A stretch of DNA of 64,000 bases. It comes from Bradyrhizobium sp. 139 (lineage in GTDB: Bacteria > Pseudomonadota > Alphaproteobacteria > Rhizobiales > Xanthobacteraceae). The stretch covers positions 57,760 through 121,759 of the forward strand of contig NZ_JADPKS010000123.1 in the NCBI RefSeq assembly GCF_023074175.1. The letters are read 5' to 3'. Of this stretch, positions 17,304 to 26,048 are shown piece by piece. The translations under genes were made by a program, and so were the position numbers. Below the pieces are notes generated by a model. That model was not told the DNA's origin. It did no database searches and was given only the letters and a program-made list of their open reading frames with translations. The stretch's first letter is position 1. Each line of letters begins with the position of its first letter.

Positions 17304-17948
17304 CTACGCCGCAGCCTTCTTCCGCGCCTGCTCGGCCTTGTAGAGCTCGAACTCCTCCGCGATCGCCTTGGCGATCGAAGGCCGCTGACGCAGTCGCTCG
17401 TAATAGGCCTTTACGTTCGGCCATTTCGCAAGCTCGATCGGCGGTGTCGCCATGGTCCAGTTGATCACCGTGACGAGATAGGCGTCCGCAACGCTGAAAT
17501 GATCGAGCAGGAAGTCGCGGCCCTTCAGGTAATTGTCGAGATAGTCGAGCCGCGACAGGTTCTTCTCCAGCACGTAGGCTTTCACTTCTTGCGGCGCCTT
17601 GCGGTCGAGCACGGGGACGAACAGGCCCTTGTGCAGCTCGGTGCCGATGAAGCAGAGCCATTGATGCAGCCGGGTGCGATCGATGCCAGCTCGCGTGCCG
17701 ATGCCGGATTGCGGGAAGCGGTCGGCGACATATTGCAGGATCGCCGCGTTCTCGGTCAGCACCACGCCCTCGTCGGTGCGCAGCGTCGGCACGAGGCCGA
17801 TCGGGTTCACGGTGCGGAAGTCGGAGCCGTCGCTCAGCACTGTCTTGGTCGGCGGGTCGACTTCGAGATAATTCGCCTCGGCGCCGGCTTCATAGAGCGC
17901 GACGCGGGTCGCCATCGAACAGGCGAGCGGCGAGAAATAAAGATCCAT
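17304..17948 (-). CDS. Glutathione S-transferase family protein
   Basis: Cytosolic GST of 214 aa. The N-terminal thioredoxin-like domain starts MDLYFSPLACSMATRVAL, with the catalytic Ser/Cys region SPLACS as in beta-class GstA, cis-Pro in GLVPTL and glutathione-binding TENAAILQYV. The C-terminal helical domain ends in a Lys/Ala tail. The ATG at 17948 follows AAGGAGG. It is divergent from a TetR gene across about 100 bp that contains a long inverted repeat, so it is probably the regulator's target. Confidence 0.9.
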   Translation of the reverse strand: MDLYFSPLACSMATRVALYEAGAEANYLEVDPPTKTVLSDGSDFRTVNPIGLVPTLRTDEGVVLTENAAILQYVADRFPQSGIGTRAGIDRTRLHQWLCFIGTELHKGLFVPVLDRKAPQEVKAYVLEKNLSRLDYLDNYLKGRDFLLDHFSVADAYLVTVINWTMATPPIELAKWPNVKAYYERLRQRPSIAKAIAEEFELYKAEQARKKAAA

Positions 17949-18001
17949 CTGGTGCCTCCTTGGGGCAATTCCTGTGGTGTTGCTCAACCTGGCCAGATTG
18001 A

Positions 18002-18063
18002 TTTTTGTACCATCTTGCATATTATATCTGGGGTCAAGGATTAATTGCGAGATGGTACAAAAA
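18002..18063. promoter_or_regulatory. 14-bp perfect inverted repeat in the GST-TetR intergenic region
   Basis: Arm TTTTTGTACCATCT at 18002-18015 and its exact complement at 18050-18063, 34 bp apart. The right arm covers the TetR start codon (18052). Probable operator half-sites or paired sites for the TetR protein, placed to control both divergent genes. Confidence 0.6.
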
Positions 18064-18702
18064 TCCAAAGAGCCGCCTGCGGCGTCGCCCGAGCAGCCCA
18101 AACGGCGCGGGCGTCCTCGCGCCTATGAGCCCGCCGTCGCCCTCGGCAAGGCGCTCGATCTGTTCCGCACGCAAGGCTTCGCCGCGACCTCGCTGGACGA
18201 TTTGAGCGAAGCCACCGGCATGAACCGGCCGAGCCTCTATGGCGCCTTTGGCGACAAGCGCGAGCTCTACATCAAGAGCTACCAGCGTTACCGCGAGCAC
18301 GCGCGCGCATCGATGGTGGAGATCTTTCGCCAGGAGATGCCGGTGCGCCAGCGGCTGGAGCGCATCTTCGCCTCCGCGCTGAACATCTATCTCTCCGGCG
18401 AGACCGGCCCGCGCGGCTGTTTCACGGTGGTGACCGCGGCGTCCGAAGCCGTTAGCGATCCCGACATCAGGGCCATGGTGCTGGACGGCCTCACTGAGCT
18501 CGACAAGGCCTTTGCCAATTGCTTCCGCCGCGCCAAGGAGAAGGGCGAGTTGCCCGAGAGCGCCGACCCCGCCGTGCTGGCGCAACTCGCATCCGCGACC
18601 GTGCACACCATCGCCATCCGCTCGCGCGCGCGCGTTCCGCGCAAGGAGTTAGAGGCGATCGTGAAGGGCGCAATTGATGTGATGGTGGGCGCCAAGCCCT
18701 AG
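18052..18702 (+). CDS. TetR/AcrR family transcriptional regulator
   Basis: A 216-aa repressor. The N-terminus has an AT-hook-like basic stretch KRRGRPR (about residues 17-23). The helix-turn-helix follows, ATSLDDLSEATGMNRPSLYG and FGDKRELY. The ligand domain matches the subgroup with GPRGCFTVVTA. It starts at 18052 inside one arm of a 14-bp inverted repeat, which suggests autorepression and control of the divergent GST gene. Ligand unknown; an electrophile or xenobiotic would fit the GST. Confidence 0.88.
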   Translation: MVQKSKEPPAASPEQPKRRGRPRAYEPAVALGKALDLFRTQGFAATSLDDLSEATGMNRPSLYGAFGDKRELYIKSYQRYREHARASMVEIFRQEMPVRQRLERIFASALNIYLSGETGPRGCFTVVTAASEAVSDPDIRAMVLDGLTELDKAFANCFRRAKEKGELPESADPAVLAQLASATVHTIAIRSRARVPRKELEAIVKGAIDVMVGAKP

Positions 18703-18708
18703 GGTGTC

Positions 18709-18749
18709 GTCCCGGACAAGCGCAGCGAAGCGGAGCGCCGATCCGGGAC
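18709..18749. repeat. REP-like palindrome
   Basis: GTCCCGGA and TCCGGGAC arms around a GC-rich centre, between the convergent TetR and chemoreceptor genes. Similar GTCCCGG arms occur at 17253 and 20896. Confidence 0.55.
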
Positions 18750-18781
18750 CCAGAACCACAGGGAGTAGTTTGGCGAGGATT

Positions 18782-20749
18782 CTACGCCGCGCGAATATGC
18801 GCGAGGAAGCGATCCACCTCGTCGCGCAGCCGCTGCGACTGTTTTGACAGCTCAATCGCCGAGCCCAGCACTTCCTCGGCCGCCGTGCCCGTCGCCGCAA
18901 TGCCGGCGGTGACGCCCGAGATGTTTTGCGAGACTTCGCCGGTGCGGGCTGCCGCCTGTTGGACGTTCTGTGCGATTTCCTGAGTGGCCGTGCCCTGCTG
19001 GCCGACGGCCGTGGCGATCGCGGCGGAGATTTCGTCGATCTGCTGGATCGTCACGCAAATCGACTGGATGCCATCCACTGCGCCGGTCGTCTCGCCCTGC
19101 ACCGCCGTCACCTGCGCGCCGATCTCCTCGGTCGCCTTGGCGGTCTGGGTTGCCAGCGCCTTCACTTCGGAAGCAACCACCGCAAAACCGCGCCCGGCTT
19201 CACCTGCGCGCGCGGCCTCGATCGTCGCATTCAGCGCCAGCAAATTGGTCTGCCCTGCGATGCCATTGATGAAGGAGACGACGTCGCCGATTTTCTGCGC
19301 GGCGTCCGCGAGGCTCTGCACCCGCGCATTCGACTGCCGGCCGTCGCTTGCGGCCTTGCCGACCACCTCGGTCGCGTGGGCGAGGCGGCGGCTGATTTCG
19401 GTCATCGACGAGGACAATTCTTCCGCAGCGGCCGCGACCGTCTGGACGTTCTCCGAGGCCAGCGCCGAGGCCGACGAGACCGTGCGGGTCTGCTGCCGTG
19501 ATTGCTCGACGATGGCTGACATCGAGCGCGCGGTGTGCTCCATCTCGACCGCGGCCGAGGACACCGTGGTGACGACGTCGCGGATGCTGGCCTCAAAATT
19601 GTCGGCAAGCGCGGCGAAGGCGCGGCGCTTCTCCACTTCGGACTGCGCCTGGATGTCGGCTTGCTCCGCCTGAAGCTTGTTGAAGTTGACCGCATTGTCG
19701 CGGAACACCGCCACTGCTTTCACCATGGCGCCGACCTCGTCATTCGCCTTGCTGACGGGAATGGCGACATCGAGGTGTCCGTCCGCGAGCTCGCGCATCA
19801 CGCTCGTGATGGAAAGGATCGGGCGCGAAATGCTGCGGGCAATGAGATAGCCGACGAGCGCCGCGAGCACGAGGCCGAGCGCGGCAATTCCGATCGCCAG
19901 CAGCCAGGCGCGGTCGGCGGAGGCCTCGTAATCGGCATTGTCCATCACCAGTTCGACCGCGCCGAGCGGCTTTCCGGAGAAGTCCTTGATCGGTCCGAGC
20001 AGTGCGGCGACCGGCGTGGTGTCGAGCCTGGCCTGCCGCACCGTGAATCCGCCACCGGCGGCGCGGCTGTAGTCGGCCGCGTCGAAGAAGCTCTTGCCCT
20101 TCAGCGTGCCGCCGAACAGCTTGAAGCCTGAGCCATCGGCGAGATGGAAGGCGACGTCGACATGGCGGCTGGCCTTGAAGTCGTCGAGGAAGGGCTGGCC
20201 GAAGGTCAGGCCGAACTCGACGCTGCCGAGATGCTTGCCGGCTTGCGCGATCGGCACCACGCCGCGAATGCCGAGCCCGGCGACGCCGCCCTCAAGGCCG
20301 ACCACGACCTTGCGCTCCTGGTTGGCGACGACGACGGTCTTGCGGAAGCCCGAGAGGTCGTCGCCGAACTTGGCCGGCTGGTGGACGCGCAGGTAGGATG
20401 TCGCCGGCGGCACGTGGAACTGGAACTGGTCGACGCCGTAGTCGGACTTGATGGCGGCGAACACCGGCCCGAACAGGCGCACCAGCGCTTCGCGGTCCTG
20501 CTTTGCCATCGCCTCCTGGGTCGCCGGCATCGCCGCCACCACAGCGCTCATCGCGGCGGCGCGGTGCGATTCCTCGGCGATGCGAGACTGTAAGGCATCG
20601 TAATGACTGCGCAGCTCGCGCTGGTCGGCGCGGTCGATGATCCCGCCGATGATCCACATCGCCCCGAGCACTGCAAACAGCGCGGTCGCCGCCGCCGTCA
20701 CCGCCAGCGCAACCGTGGTCCGCATCCTGAGGCCGAGCGCCAACCGCAT
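18782..20749 (-). CDS. Methyl-accepting chemotaxis protein with periplasmic Cache-type sensor
   Basis: Membrane chemoreceptor (655 aa). Helix 1 is near residues 10-33 and a periplasmic sensor of about 270 residues resembles double-Cache domains (FGPVFAAIKSDYGVDQFQFH...). Helix 2 is near WLLAIGIAALGLVLAALVGY, followed by HAMP and a signalling domain with the hairpin tip AGQTNLLALNATIEAARAGE. It relays a small-molecule signal to CheA/CheW. No che genes are nearby. The start at 20749 (MRLALGL) places the first helix correctly; MRTTVAL eight residues later is an alternative. Confidence 0.9.
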   Translation of the reverse strand: MRLALGLRMRTTVALAVTAAATALFAVLGAMWIIGGIIDRADQRELRSHYDALQSRIAEESHRAAAMSAVVAAMPATQEAMAKQDREALVRLFGPVFAAIKSDYGVDQFQFHVPPATSYLRVHQPAKFGDDLSGFRKTVVVANQERKVVVGLEGGVAGLGIRGVVPIAQAGKHLGSVEFGLTFGQPFLDDFKASRHVDVAFHLADGSGFKLFGGTLKGKSFFDAADYSRAAGGGFTVRQARLDTTPVAALLGPIKDFSGKPLGAVELVMDNADYEASADRAWLLAIGIAALGLVLAALVGYLIARSISRPILSITSVMRELADGHLDVAIPVSKANDEVGAMVKAVAVFRDNAVNFNKLQAEQADIQAQSEVEKRRAFAALADNFEASIRDVVTTVSSAAVEMEHTARSMSAIVEQSRQQTRTVSSASALASENVQTVAAAAEELSSSMTEISRRLAHATEVVGKAASDGRQSNARVQSLADAAQKIGDVVSFINGIAGQTNLLALNATIEAARAGEAGRGFAVVASEVKALATQTAKATEEIGAQVTAVQGETTGAVDGIQSICVTIQQIDEISAAIATAVGQQGTATQEIAQNVQQAAARTGEVSQNISGVTAGIAATGTAAEEVLGSAIELSKQSQRLRDEVDRFLAHIRAA

Positions 20750-20895
20750 GTCCGACTCGTTCGTTGAGCGTTGATTAAGAATGCCTATCAACTTCTCGCT
20801 AAGAGAGGGTGAACGGGGAAGGGAGGGGGCAGTGGTTGTGGTGTGCGGGCTGCCGTCGCAAATATGCGCGGGCTGCCGCCCAAATACCAAATAAC

Positions 20896-21030
20896 GGTGT
20901 CGTCCCGGCGGAACGCCGGGACCCATACCGCGGAATTTATCGATGGTCGCTGGTCGGAGTACCGAGCCACGGCCTCCGCCAAGCGATATCCTGTGGTTAT
21001 GGATCCCCGCGTTCCGCCGGGACAACAGCG
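20896..21030. repeat. Dispersed inverted-repeat element, about 135 bp
   Basis: Two arms of about 35 bp in opposite orientation, each containing CCCGGCGGAACG, separated by about 65 bp. Each arm is itself partly palindromic (GTCCCGG...CCGGGAC). It lies between the chemoreceptor start and the end of the hydroxyacid dehydrogenase gene. Looks like a RIME/REP-class non-coding repeat. Confidence 0.65.
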
Positions 21031-21068
21031 AGTGTGAGGCGCCAGCGTTCGCGAAAATTCAGGATGCC

Positions 21069-22034
21069 CTAATACCCCCGTGCCCGATCCACCACGTTCT
21101 CCAGCGCGCCGCCGGCCTCGAACCGCGCGATTTGCTCGGCGACATAGGCCGAGATCGCGTCCGCGTCGGTATCGGCCGCGTTGTGCGGCGTCAGCAGCAC
21201 CTTGGGGTGGGTCCAGAACCGGCTGTCCTTTGGCTGCGGCTCCTGCACGAAAACGTCGAGCGAGGCGGCGCCCAGCGTGCCGTCGTCGAGGCACGTCAGG
21301 ATATCGGCTTCGTTCTGGAGGCCGCCGCGGCCGGCATTGATCAGCACGGGCGCGCCGAGCGGGCTGTTGCGGTTGAGCTTTGCGAAGACGTCGCGGTTGA
21401 GAATGCCGAGCGTATCAGGCGTCAGCGGCAACAGGCAGACCAGGATATCTGCCGTGCGCAGGAACGCATCGATCTGCGCGGTGCCATGGAAGCATTCGAC
21501 GCCCTCGATCGTGCGCGGGCTGCGGCTCCAGCCGGCAACGCGGAAGCCGAGCCGGCGCAGCACATCGGCCGCGTCGGCACCCAGCGTGCCCAATCCCATG
21601 ACGCCGACCGTCACAGCGCTCGCCGGCCACTGATATTTCGGCTCCCAGCGCTTCGCGCGCTGCGAATCCCGCAAATAAAGCTCCTGGCGGTGGTGCATCA
21701 GCACGTGCAGCACGACGTATTCGGTCATGCGATTGGTCAGGTCCGGCACGGCGACGCGGACCAGCGGCACATCAGGCAGGCTGTTGTCCGCCATCAGCGC
21801 GTCGACGCCCGCACCCAGATTGAAGATGGCGCGCAAATTGGGGAAGGAGCCGAGATCGCCCGGCACCGGCTTCCATACCGCGGCATAGTGTACCTCGGCC
21901 GGATCGAGCCCGGCGTCGGGCAACAGCACCACGCGGCGGCCGCCGCAGACCGCATCGAATCGGGCCTTCCAGCGCTCCGGCAGCCAGTTCTGCTGCGTGC
22001 TGTTGATCAGGACGGCCAGTGTGCCTTTGGTCAT
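21069..22034 (-). CDS. D-2-hydroxyacid dehydrogenase, GhrA-like glyoxylate/hydroxypyruvate reductase
   Basis: Cytosolic NAD(P)H enzyme of 321 aa. It has the nucleotide loop GVMGLGTLGADAA, arginine phosphate contact GWSRSP, catalytic Arg in NAGRGG, Glu in the following region and catalytic His in LTPHNAADT. The missing N-terminal half-domain motif and the LLPLTPDT segment fit the GhrA subgroup. The ATG at 22034 (MTKGTLAVL) is preferred to 22103, which has no domain support. Confidence 0.87.
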   Translation of the reverse strand: MTKGTLAVLINSTQQNWLPERWKARFDAVCGGRRVVLLPDAGLDPAEVHYAAVWKPVPGDLGSFPNLRAIFNLGAGVDALMADNSLPDVPLVRVAVPDLTNRMTEYVVLHVLMHHRQELYLRDSQRAKRWEPKYQWPASAVTVGVMGLGTLGADAADVLRRLGFRVAGWSRSPRTIEGVECFHGTAQIDAFLRTADILVCLLPLTPDTLGILNRDVFAKLNRNSPLGAPVLINAGRGGLQNEADILTCLDDGTLGAASLDVFVQEPQPKDSRFWTHPKVLLTPHNAADTDADAISAYVAEQIARFEAGGALENVVDRARGY

Positions 22035-22177
22035 TCCAGGTGCCTCGTCGGGTTCCGCTTCGAAAGGCCCTCCTTGGCATGATCTGCCGGATTTATCCTG
22101 CAAATTATTTCCGCAGTCCTGTCGGAGCGAGGCATAGTGGTTCGTCTTCAGAACAAGAGTTCAAGGAAAATGTGCCC

Positions 22178-22546
22178 ATGCTTTACGCCATCCTTTGCTA
22201 TCACGATGAGGACTTCGTCGGCTCCTGGAGCAAGGACCAGGACGAGGCCGTGATGAAGAAGCTCGCCGTGGTGCAGGACAAGCTCACCAAGGAGGGTCGG
22301 CTTGGGCCGGTGGCGCGGCTGCTTCCGACCACTGCGGCGGCGACGCTGCGCAAGGAGGACCCGCCGCTGGTGCTCGATGGCCCCTATGCAGAGACCAAGG
22401 AGCAATTGCTCGGCTTCTACATCGTCGACTGCAAAAACCTCAACGAAGCGCTCGACGTTGCGCGCGATCTCGGATCGGCCAATCCCGGCGGCGCCTATGA
22501 GGTGCGCCCCGTGGGGGTGTTCAGGCCCGGTGGAAATCTGACGTGA
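22178..22546 (+). CDS. YCII-related DGPF-domain protein, partner of the ECF sigma factor
   Basis: A 122-aa YCII/DGPF-fold protein (MLYAILCYHDED...) with the family motif in the form LDGPYAETKEQLLGFY. AAGGAA lies upstream of the ATG at 22178. Its stop overlaps the GTG start of an ECF sigma factor, the arrangement known for the ECF42 group, where DGPF proteins are linked to the sigma factor. Biochemical role unknown. Confidence 0.85.
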   Translation: MLYAILCYHDEDFVGSWSKDQDEAVMKKLAVVQDKLTKEGRLGPVARLLPTTAAATLRKEDPPLVLDGPYAETKEQLLGFYIVDCKNLNEALDVARDLGSANPGGAYEVRPVGVFRPGGNLT

Positions 22547-23844
22547 GCGAGACCGATACCGCCTGGATCGAGACCGCGCTGACCTCGGCGCGACCCCAGG
22601 CGGTCGGCGCACTGCTGCGCTATTTCCGCGATCTCGACACCGCCGAAGAAGCGTTCCAGAACGCCTGCCTGCGCGCGCTCAAGACTTGGCCGCAGAACGG
22701 CCCGCCGCGCGATCCCGCAGCCTGGCTGATCATGGTCGGCCGCAACGTCGCCATCGACGAGGTCCGCCGCGCGCGCAAGCAGCAGCCGCTGCCGGAGGAT
22801 GACCAGGCGATCTCCGATCTTGACGACGCCGAGGGCGCGCTCGCCGAGCGGCTCGACGGCTCGCACTACCGCGACGACATCCTGCGGCTGATGTTCATCT
22901 GCTGCCACCCGCAGCTGCCGGCGACGCAGCAGATCGCGCTCGCGCTGCGCATCGTCTCGGGCCTGACGGTGAAGCAGATCGCGCGCGCATTCCTGGTCTC
23001 GGACGCGGCGATGGAGCAACGCATCACGCGCGCCAAGGCGAAGGTCGCGGAAGCTGGGACGCCATTCGAGGCGCCGGGCCCGATCGAGCGCTCCGAGCGG
23101 CTCGCCGGTGTCGCGGCGATGATCTACCTGATCTTCAACGAAGGCTATTCGGCGAGCGGCGGCACCGCGGAGCTCCGAAAGCCGCTGTGCGAGGAAGCGA
23201 TCCGGCTGGCGCGGTTGCTGCTGCGGCTGTTCCAGAGCGAGCCGGAGATCATGGGGCTGACGGCGTTGATCCTGTTGCAGCACGCGCGCAGCGCCGCGCG
23301 CTTTGCCGCGGATGGTTCGCTGATCCTGCTCGACGACCAGGACCGTTCGCTGTGGAACGGCCCCATGATCGCGGAAGGCCTGGCGCTGATCGACAAGGCG
23401 ATGCGCCACCACCGCAGCGGCCCCTATCAGATCCAGGCCGCGATCGCCGCGCTGCATGCGCGCGCGCCGACGCCCGAGGAAACCGACTGGACGCAGATCG
23501 ACCTGCTCTACGGCGCGCTCGAAGTGGTGCAGCCTTCGCCGGTGGTGACGCTCAACCGCGCGGTTGCGGTCTCCAAGGTGCGCGGGCCGCAAGCCGCGCT
23601 CGAGCTGATCGAGCCGCTGGCGCCAAAACTCGCCAACTACTTTCATTTCTACGGCGTGCGTGGCGCTTTCCTGATGCAACTCGGCCGGAACGACGAAGCC
23701 CGTATCGCCTTCGACCGCGCCATCGCACTCGCCAATACCTCGGCGGAAGCCGCCCACATCCGCATGCATATCGATCGCCTGATCAGGGACAATCAGCCGA
23801 AGGGGACCAACGGCGGCGCCAGGCAGGGCGCGAAGGCGGAATAG
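22543..23844 (+). CDS. ECF sigma factor with C-terminal TPR-like extension (ECF42-type)
   Basis: A 433-aa RNA polymerase sigma factor. Region 2 is near FRDLDTAEEAFQNACLRALKTWP and VGRNVAIDEVRR; region 4 is near RIVSGLTVKQIARAFLVS. A roughly 250-residue helical extension (FNEGYSASGG..., LNRAVAVSKVRGP..., repeated helices) is the ECF42 signature and may replace an anti-sigma factor. The GTG start overlaps the stop of the upstream DGPF gene (GTGA), so the two are co-translated. Targets are expected to include other DGPF/YCII genes, several of which occur at 30845-32156. Confidence 0.88.
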   Translation: MSETDTAWIETALTSARPQAVGALLRYFRDLDTAEEAFQNACLRALKTWPQNGPPRDPAAWLIMVGRNVAIDEVRRARKQQPLPEDDQAISDLDDAEGALAERLDGSHYRDDILRLMFICCHPQLPATQQIALALRIVSGLTVKQIARAFLVSDAAMEQRITRAKAKVAEAGTPFEAPGPIERSERLAGVAAMIYLIFNEGYSASGGTAELRKPLCEEAIRLARLLLRLFQSEPEIMGLTALILLQHARSAARFAADGSLILLDDQDRSLWNGPMIAEGLALIDKAMRHHRSGPYQIQAAIAALHARAPTPEETDWTQIDLLYGALEVVQPSPVVTLNRAVAVSKVRGPQAALELIEPLAPKLANYFHFYGVRGAFLMQLGRNDEARIAFDRAIALANTSAEAAHIRMHIDRLIRDNQPKGTNGGARQGAKAE

Positions 23845-23979
23845 CGCGACTCCCTATTCATGCCGTCATGCCCCGAGCCCGGCGATGACGGAGCAGTCGG
23901 TATGGCAAAGAATTTCAGTTCCAGATTGTCGGCTCCGGCCACCTTCCTTCGTCCTAAGCCCGTATCCAGGGAGCCATCC

Positions 23980-24516
23980 ATGCTGAAAGCCATTGCCATC
24001 ATCGCCATCGTGCTCGCGGTCGGAGTCGCGGCCGTGCTCGTCTTCGCCCTCACCAAGCCCGATACGTTCCGCGTCGAGCGTTCGCTCGCCGTGAAGGCGC
24101 CGGCCCATGCGATCTATCCACAGGTCGCCGATTTCCATCGCTGGACGGGCTGGTCGCCCTATGAGAGCCGCGATCCCGCCATGAAGCGCACGTTTGGCGG
24201 AACTGCGGCAGGCAAGGGCGCGACCTATGCCTGGGACGGCAACAACAATGTCGGTGCCGGGCATATGGAGATCCTCGAGGCGAGCACGCCGTCGAAGCTC
24301 CGCATCAAGCTCGACTTCGAGCGCCCGTTCGAAGGCCACAATACCGCCGAGTTCACCTTTGTGCCGCAAGGTGATGCCACACTTGTCACATGGGCGATGT
24401 CCGGTCCGGCCCCGTTCATGTCCAAGGTCATGCAGGTGTTCATCAACATGGACAGCATGATCGGCAAGGATTTCGAGGCCGGCCTCGTCAGCCTGAAGAA
24501 GCTCACCGAGAAGTAG
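23980..24516 (+). CDS. SRPBCC-family protein with N-terminal membrane anchor
   Basis: 178 aa: one hydrophobic helix (residues 2-25, MLKAIAIIAIVLAVGVAAVL), then a START/Bet v1-like domain (FRVERSLAVKAPAHAIYPQVADF, WTGWSPYE, ending in GKDFEAGLVSLKKLTE). Likely binds a hydrophobic ligand at the membrane. AGGGAG precedes the ATG at 23980. It sits between the ECF sigma gene and a VOC protein, a neighbourhood often seen with YCII genes. Confidence 0.8.
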   Translation: MLKAIAIIAIVLAVGVAAVLVFALTKPDTFRVERSLAVKAPAHAIYPQVADFHRWTGWSPYESRDPAMKRTFGGTAAGKGATYAWDGNNNVGAGHMEILEASTPSKLRIKLDFERPFEGHNTAEFTFVPQGDATLVTWAMSGPAPFMSKVMQVFINMDSMIGKDFEAGLVSLKKLTEK

Positions 24517-24556
24517 CGAAGCCTCACTGCCCAAGGAAAGAAAAAGGAGAGAAACC

Positions 24557-24970
24557 ATGCTCAATCCCTACCTGTTCTATCAGGACACCTGCGAAGCGGC
24601 GTTCGATTATTACGCCAAGGTTCTCGGCGGCAAGATCGATGCGATGCTGCGCGCCTCCGACGCGCCGGCGGACATGCCCGCCGCGCCCGGCCGCGAGAAG
24701 ATGGTCATGCATGCGCGGATGTCGCTGCCCGACGGCAGCGTATTGATGGCCTCCGATGCGCCGGGCGAGCAGTTTCACAAGCCGCAGGGCTTTTCGATCT
24801 CGCTCACGGTCGCGGACCTCGCGGAGGGCGAGCGCAAGTTCAACGCGCTCGCCGACGGCGGCACCGTCACCATGCCCTTCAGCAAGACGTTCTGGGCCAA
24901 GGGCTTCGGCATGTGCGTCGACAAGTTCGGCATTCCCTGGATGGTGAACTGCCCGGCCGAAGGAATGTGA
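24557..24970 (+). CDS. VOC family protein (PhnB/glyoxalase-like)
   Basis: 137-aa protein of the PhnB-like branch of the vicinal-oxygen-chelate superfamily: N-terminal NPYLFYQDTCEAAFDYYAKV, then MHARMSLPDGSVLMASD and C-terminal KFGIPWMVNC. AAAGGAGAG before the ATG gives a strong start. It is 40 bp after the SRPBCC gene, so probably the same operon. The enzyme activity is unknown. Confidence 0.85.
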   Translation: MLNPYLFYQDTCEAAFDYYAKVLGGKIDAMLRASDAPADMPAAPGREKMVMHARMSLPDGSVLMASDAPGEQFHKPQGFSISLTVADLAEGERKFNALADGGTVTMPFSKTFWAKGFGMCVDKFGIPWMVNCPAEGM

Positions 24971-25002
24971 CACGCGCGACCGCCTGATGCGGCAAGCCGA
25001 GG

Positions 25003-25247
25003 CCCTCTCCCGCTGTTGCGCAGGGCTATCGCATATGAAGAAAAAACGGCGGGAAGCTCGCTTGCGGCCATCCTCGAGACGCCCGCCTACGGCGGGCCCT
25101 CAGGATGAGGGCGTGTTTCGCGGCGAGATATCAGACCCTCATGGTGAGGAGCCCGCCAAAGCGGGCGTCTCGAACCATGCAGGCCGAGCACGTCCGGCAA
25201 GCTCTCAGCTGCCATATGCGATTGCCCTGCGCTGCTGCGGGAGAGGG
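25003..25247. repeat. MITE-like element with 35-bp terminal inverted repeats
   Basis: 245 bp with imperfect terminal inverted repeats (25003-25037 and 25213-25247) starting CCCTCTCCCGC and ending ATCGCATATG. Inside are two inverted copies of a palindromic core with GAGACGCCCGC. No coding capacity. A partial second copy lies at 55878. Fills the gap between the VOC gene and a lipoprotein gene. Confidence 0.75.
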
Positions 25248-25295
25248 CCACTTATAATGTCGTCATGTCACGCGGCCGATCGGCTGTATGCTCTC

Positions 25296-25658
25296 TCACC
25301 GGATCGATCCGGTCACGTCATCTTTTGGCGGGGACGATTGAACGCAGCGAGGGCAGATCACGAGCTTGGTGCCGAGCTGCCTGTCGTTCTCCGCTTCGAT
25401 TTCGTCATGGACCGCCCACCACGCCTCTGAGTACGGGCGCAAGGTGCCGAGCACTCTTTCCCGCTCCTGATTGGGATTGTCCTGCGCAGGTTTCGGGTTC
25501 GCTGCGCGCCGCTTTGTAGCGGAGGGACGGTTGGCGGCTTGGTTCGGATCCCGGCCGAGGCCGTCCCATGCGATCGGTCGGCGCTCCTGCGCCGGCGCCA
25601 CCGCGCATCCGATGAGCGCTGCGCAAAAAGTGAGCAAGACAAAGCCGCGTCGCATCAT
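25296..25658 (-). CDS. Putative lipoprotein, unknown function
   Basis: 120 aa with a type II signal: MMRRGFVLLTFCAALIGC, lipobox LIGC, so the mature protein should be lipid-anchored. The rest is polar (RRPIAWDGLGRDPNQAA, then many Asn, Pro, Lys) and ends with a CxxC-like ICPRCVQ and TGSIR. No known domain recognised. ATG at 25658; a weak AAGGG lies upstream. Confidence 0.6.
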   Translation of the reverse strand: MMRRGFVLLTFCAALIGCAVAPAQERRPIAWDGLGRDPNQAANRPSATKRRAANPKPAQDNPNQERERVLGTLRPYSEAWWAVHDEIEAENDRQLGTKLVICPRCVQSSPPKDDVTGSIR

Positions 25659-25774
25659 GCCGGACCCTTGGTGCAATACGCGACACGCAAACTCCGCATG
25701 CGGAAGCCTGCATCGCGCCGGTTAAATGGAACCTGAGGAAAATGATGTGGCCGGCATGGCCCAATATGGAATCG

Positions 25775-25800
25775 TGCTCTTGCATCACATTGCAAGAGCA
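25775..25800. repeat. Perfect 10-bp hairpin in intergenic DNA
   Basis: TGCTCTTGCA / TGCAAGAGCA with a 6-nt loop. No T-run on the + strand. It lies in the roughly 290-bp gap before a small open frame; no other gene is seen in 25659-25946. Confidence 0.5.
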
Positions 25801-25946
25801 GTGAGGCCGCTTCGTGAAATGATGCGGATCGCATCGCACAACAATTGGCGCAATATTAGGCTGTGAACTCCCCGACCGAATCGCTAATAATTCCTTCATA
25901 AAATCTACAAGGTAGGGCGGGGCGTAACTTGGAAGGGGAGCGACCG

Positions 25947-26048
25947 ATGGTGGCGGCGCTACAAATCAATTTTGCACTTTGGGGCATGCTCATCTGCGCG
26001 ACGCTGGAATTGGCGGAATTGGCGCAGACCATCCAGAGATTCTACTAG
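25947..26048 (+). CDS. Candidate 33-aa small membrane protein
   Basis: Short frame MVAALQINFALWGMLICATL... ending IQRFY, preceded by GGAAGGGGAG at good spacing. The centre (about residues 7-23) is hydrophobic enough for one membrane helix and the C-terminus is amphipathic. No homologue recognised; support is the ribosome site and composition only. Confidence 0.4.
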   Translation: MVAALQINFALWGMLICATLELAELAQTIQRFY

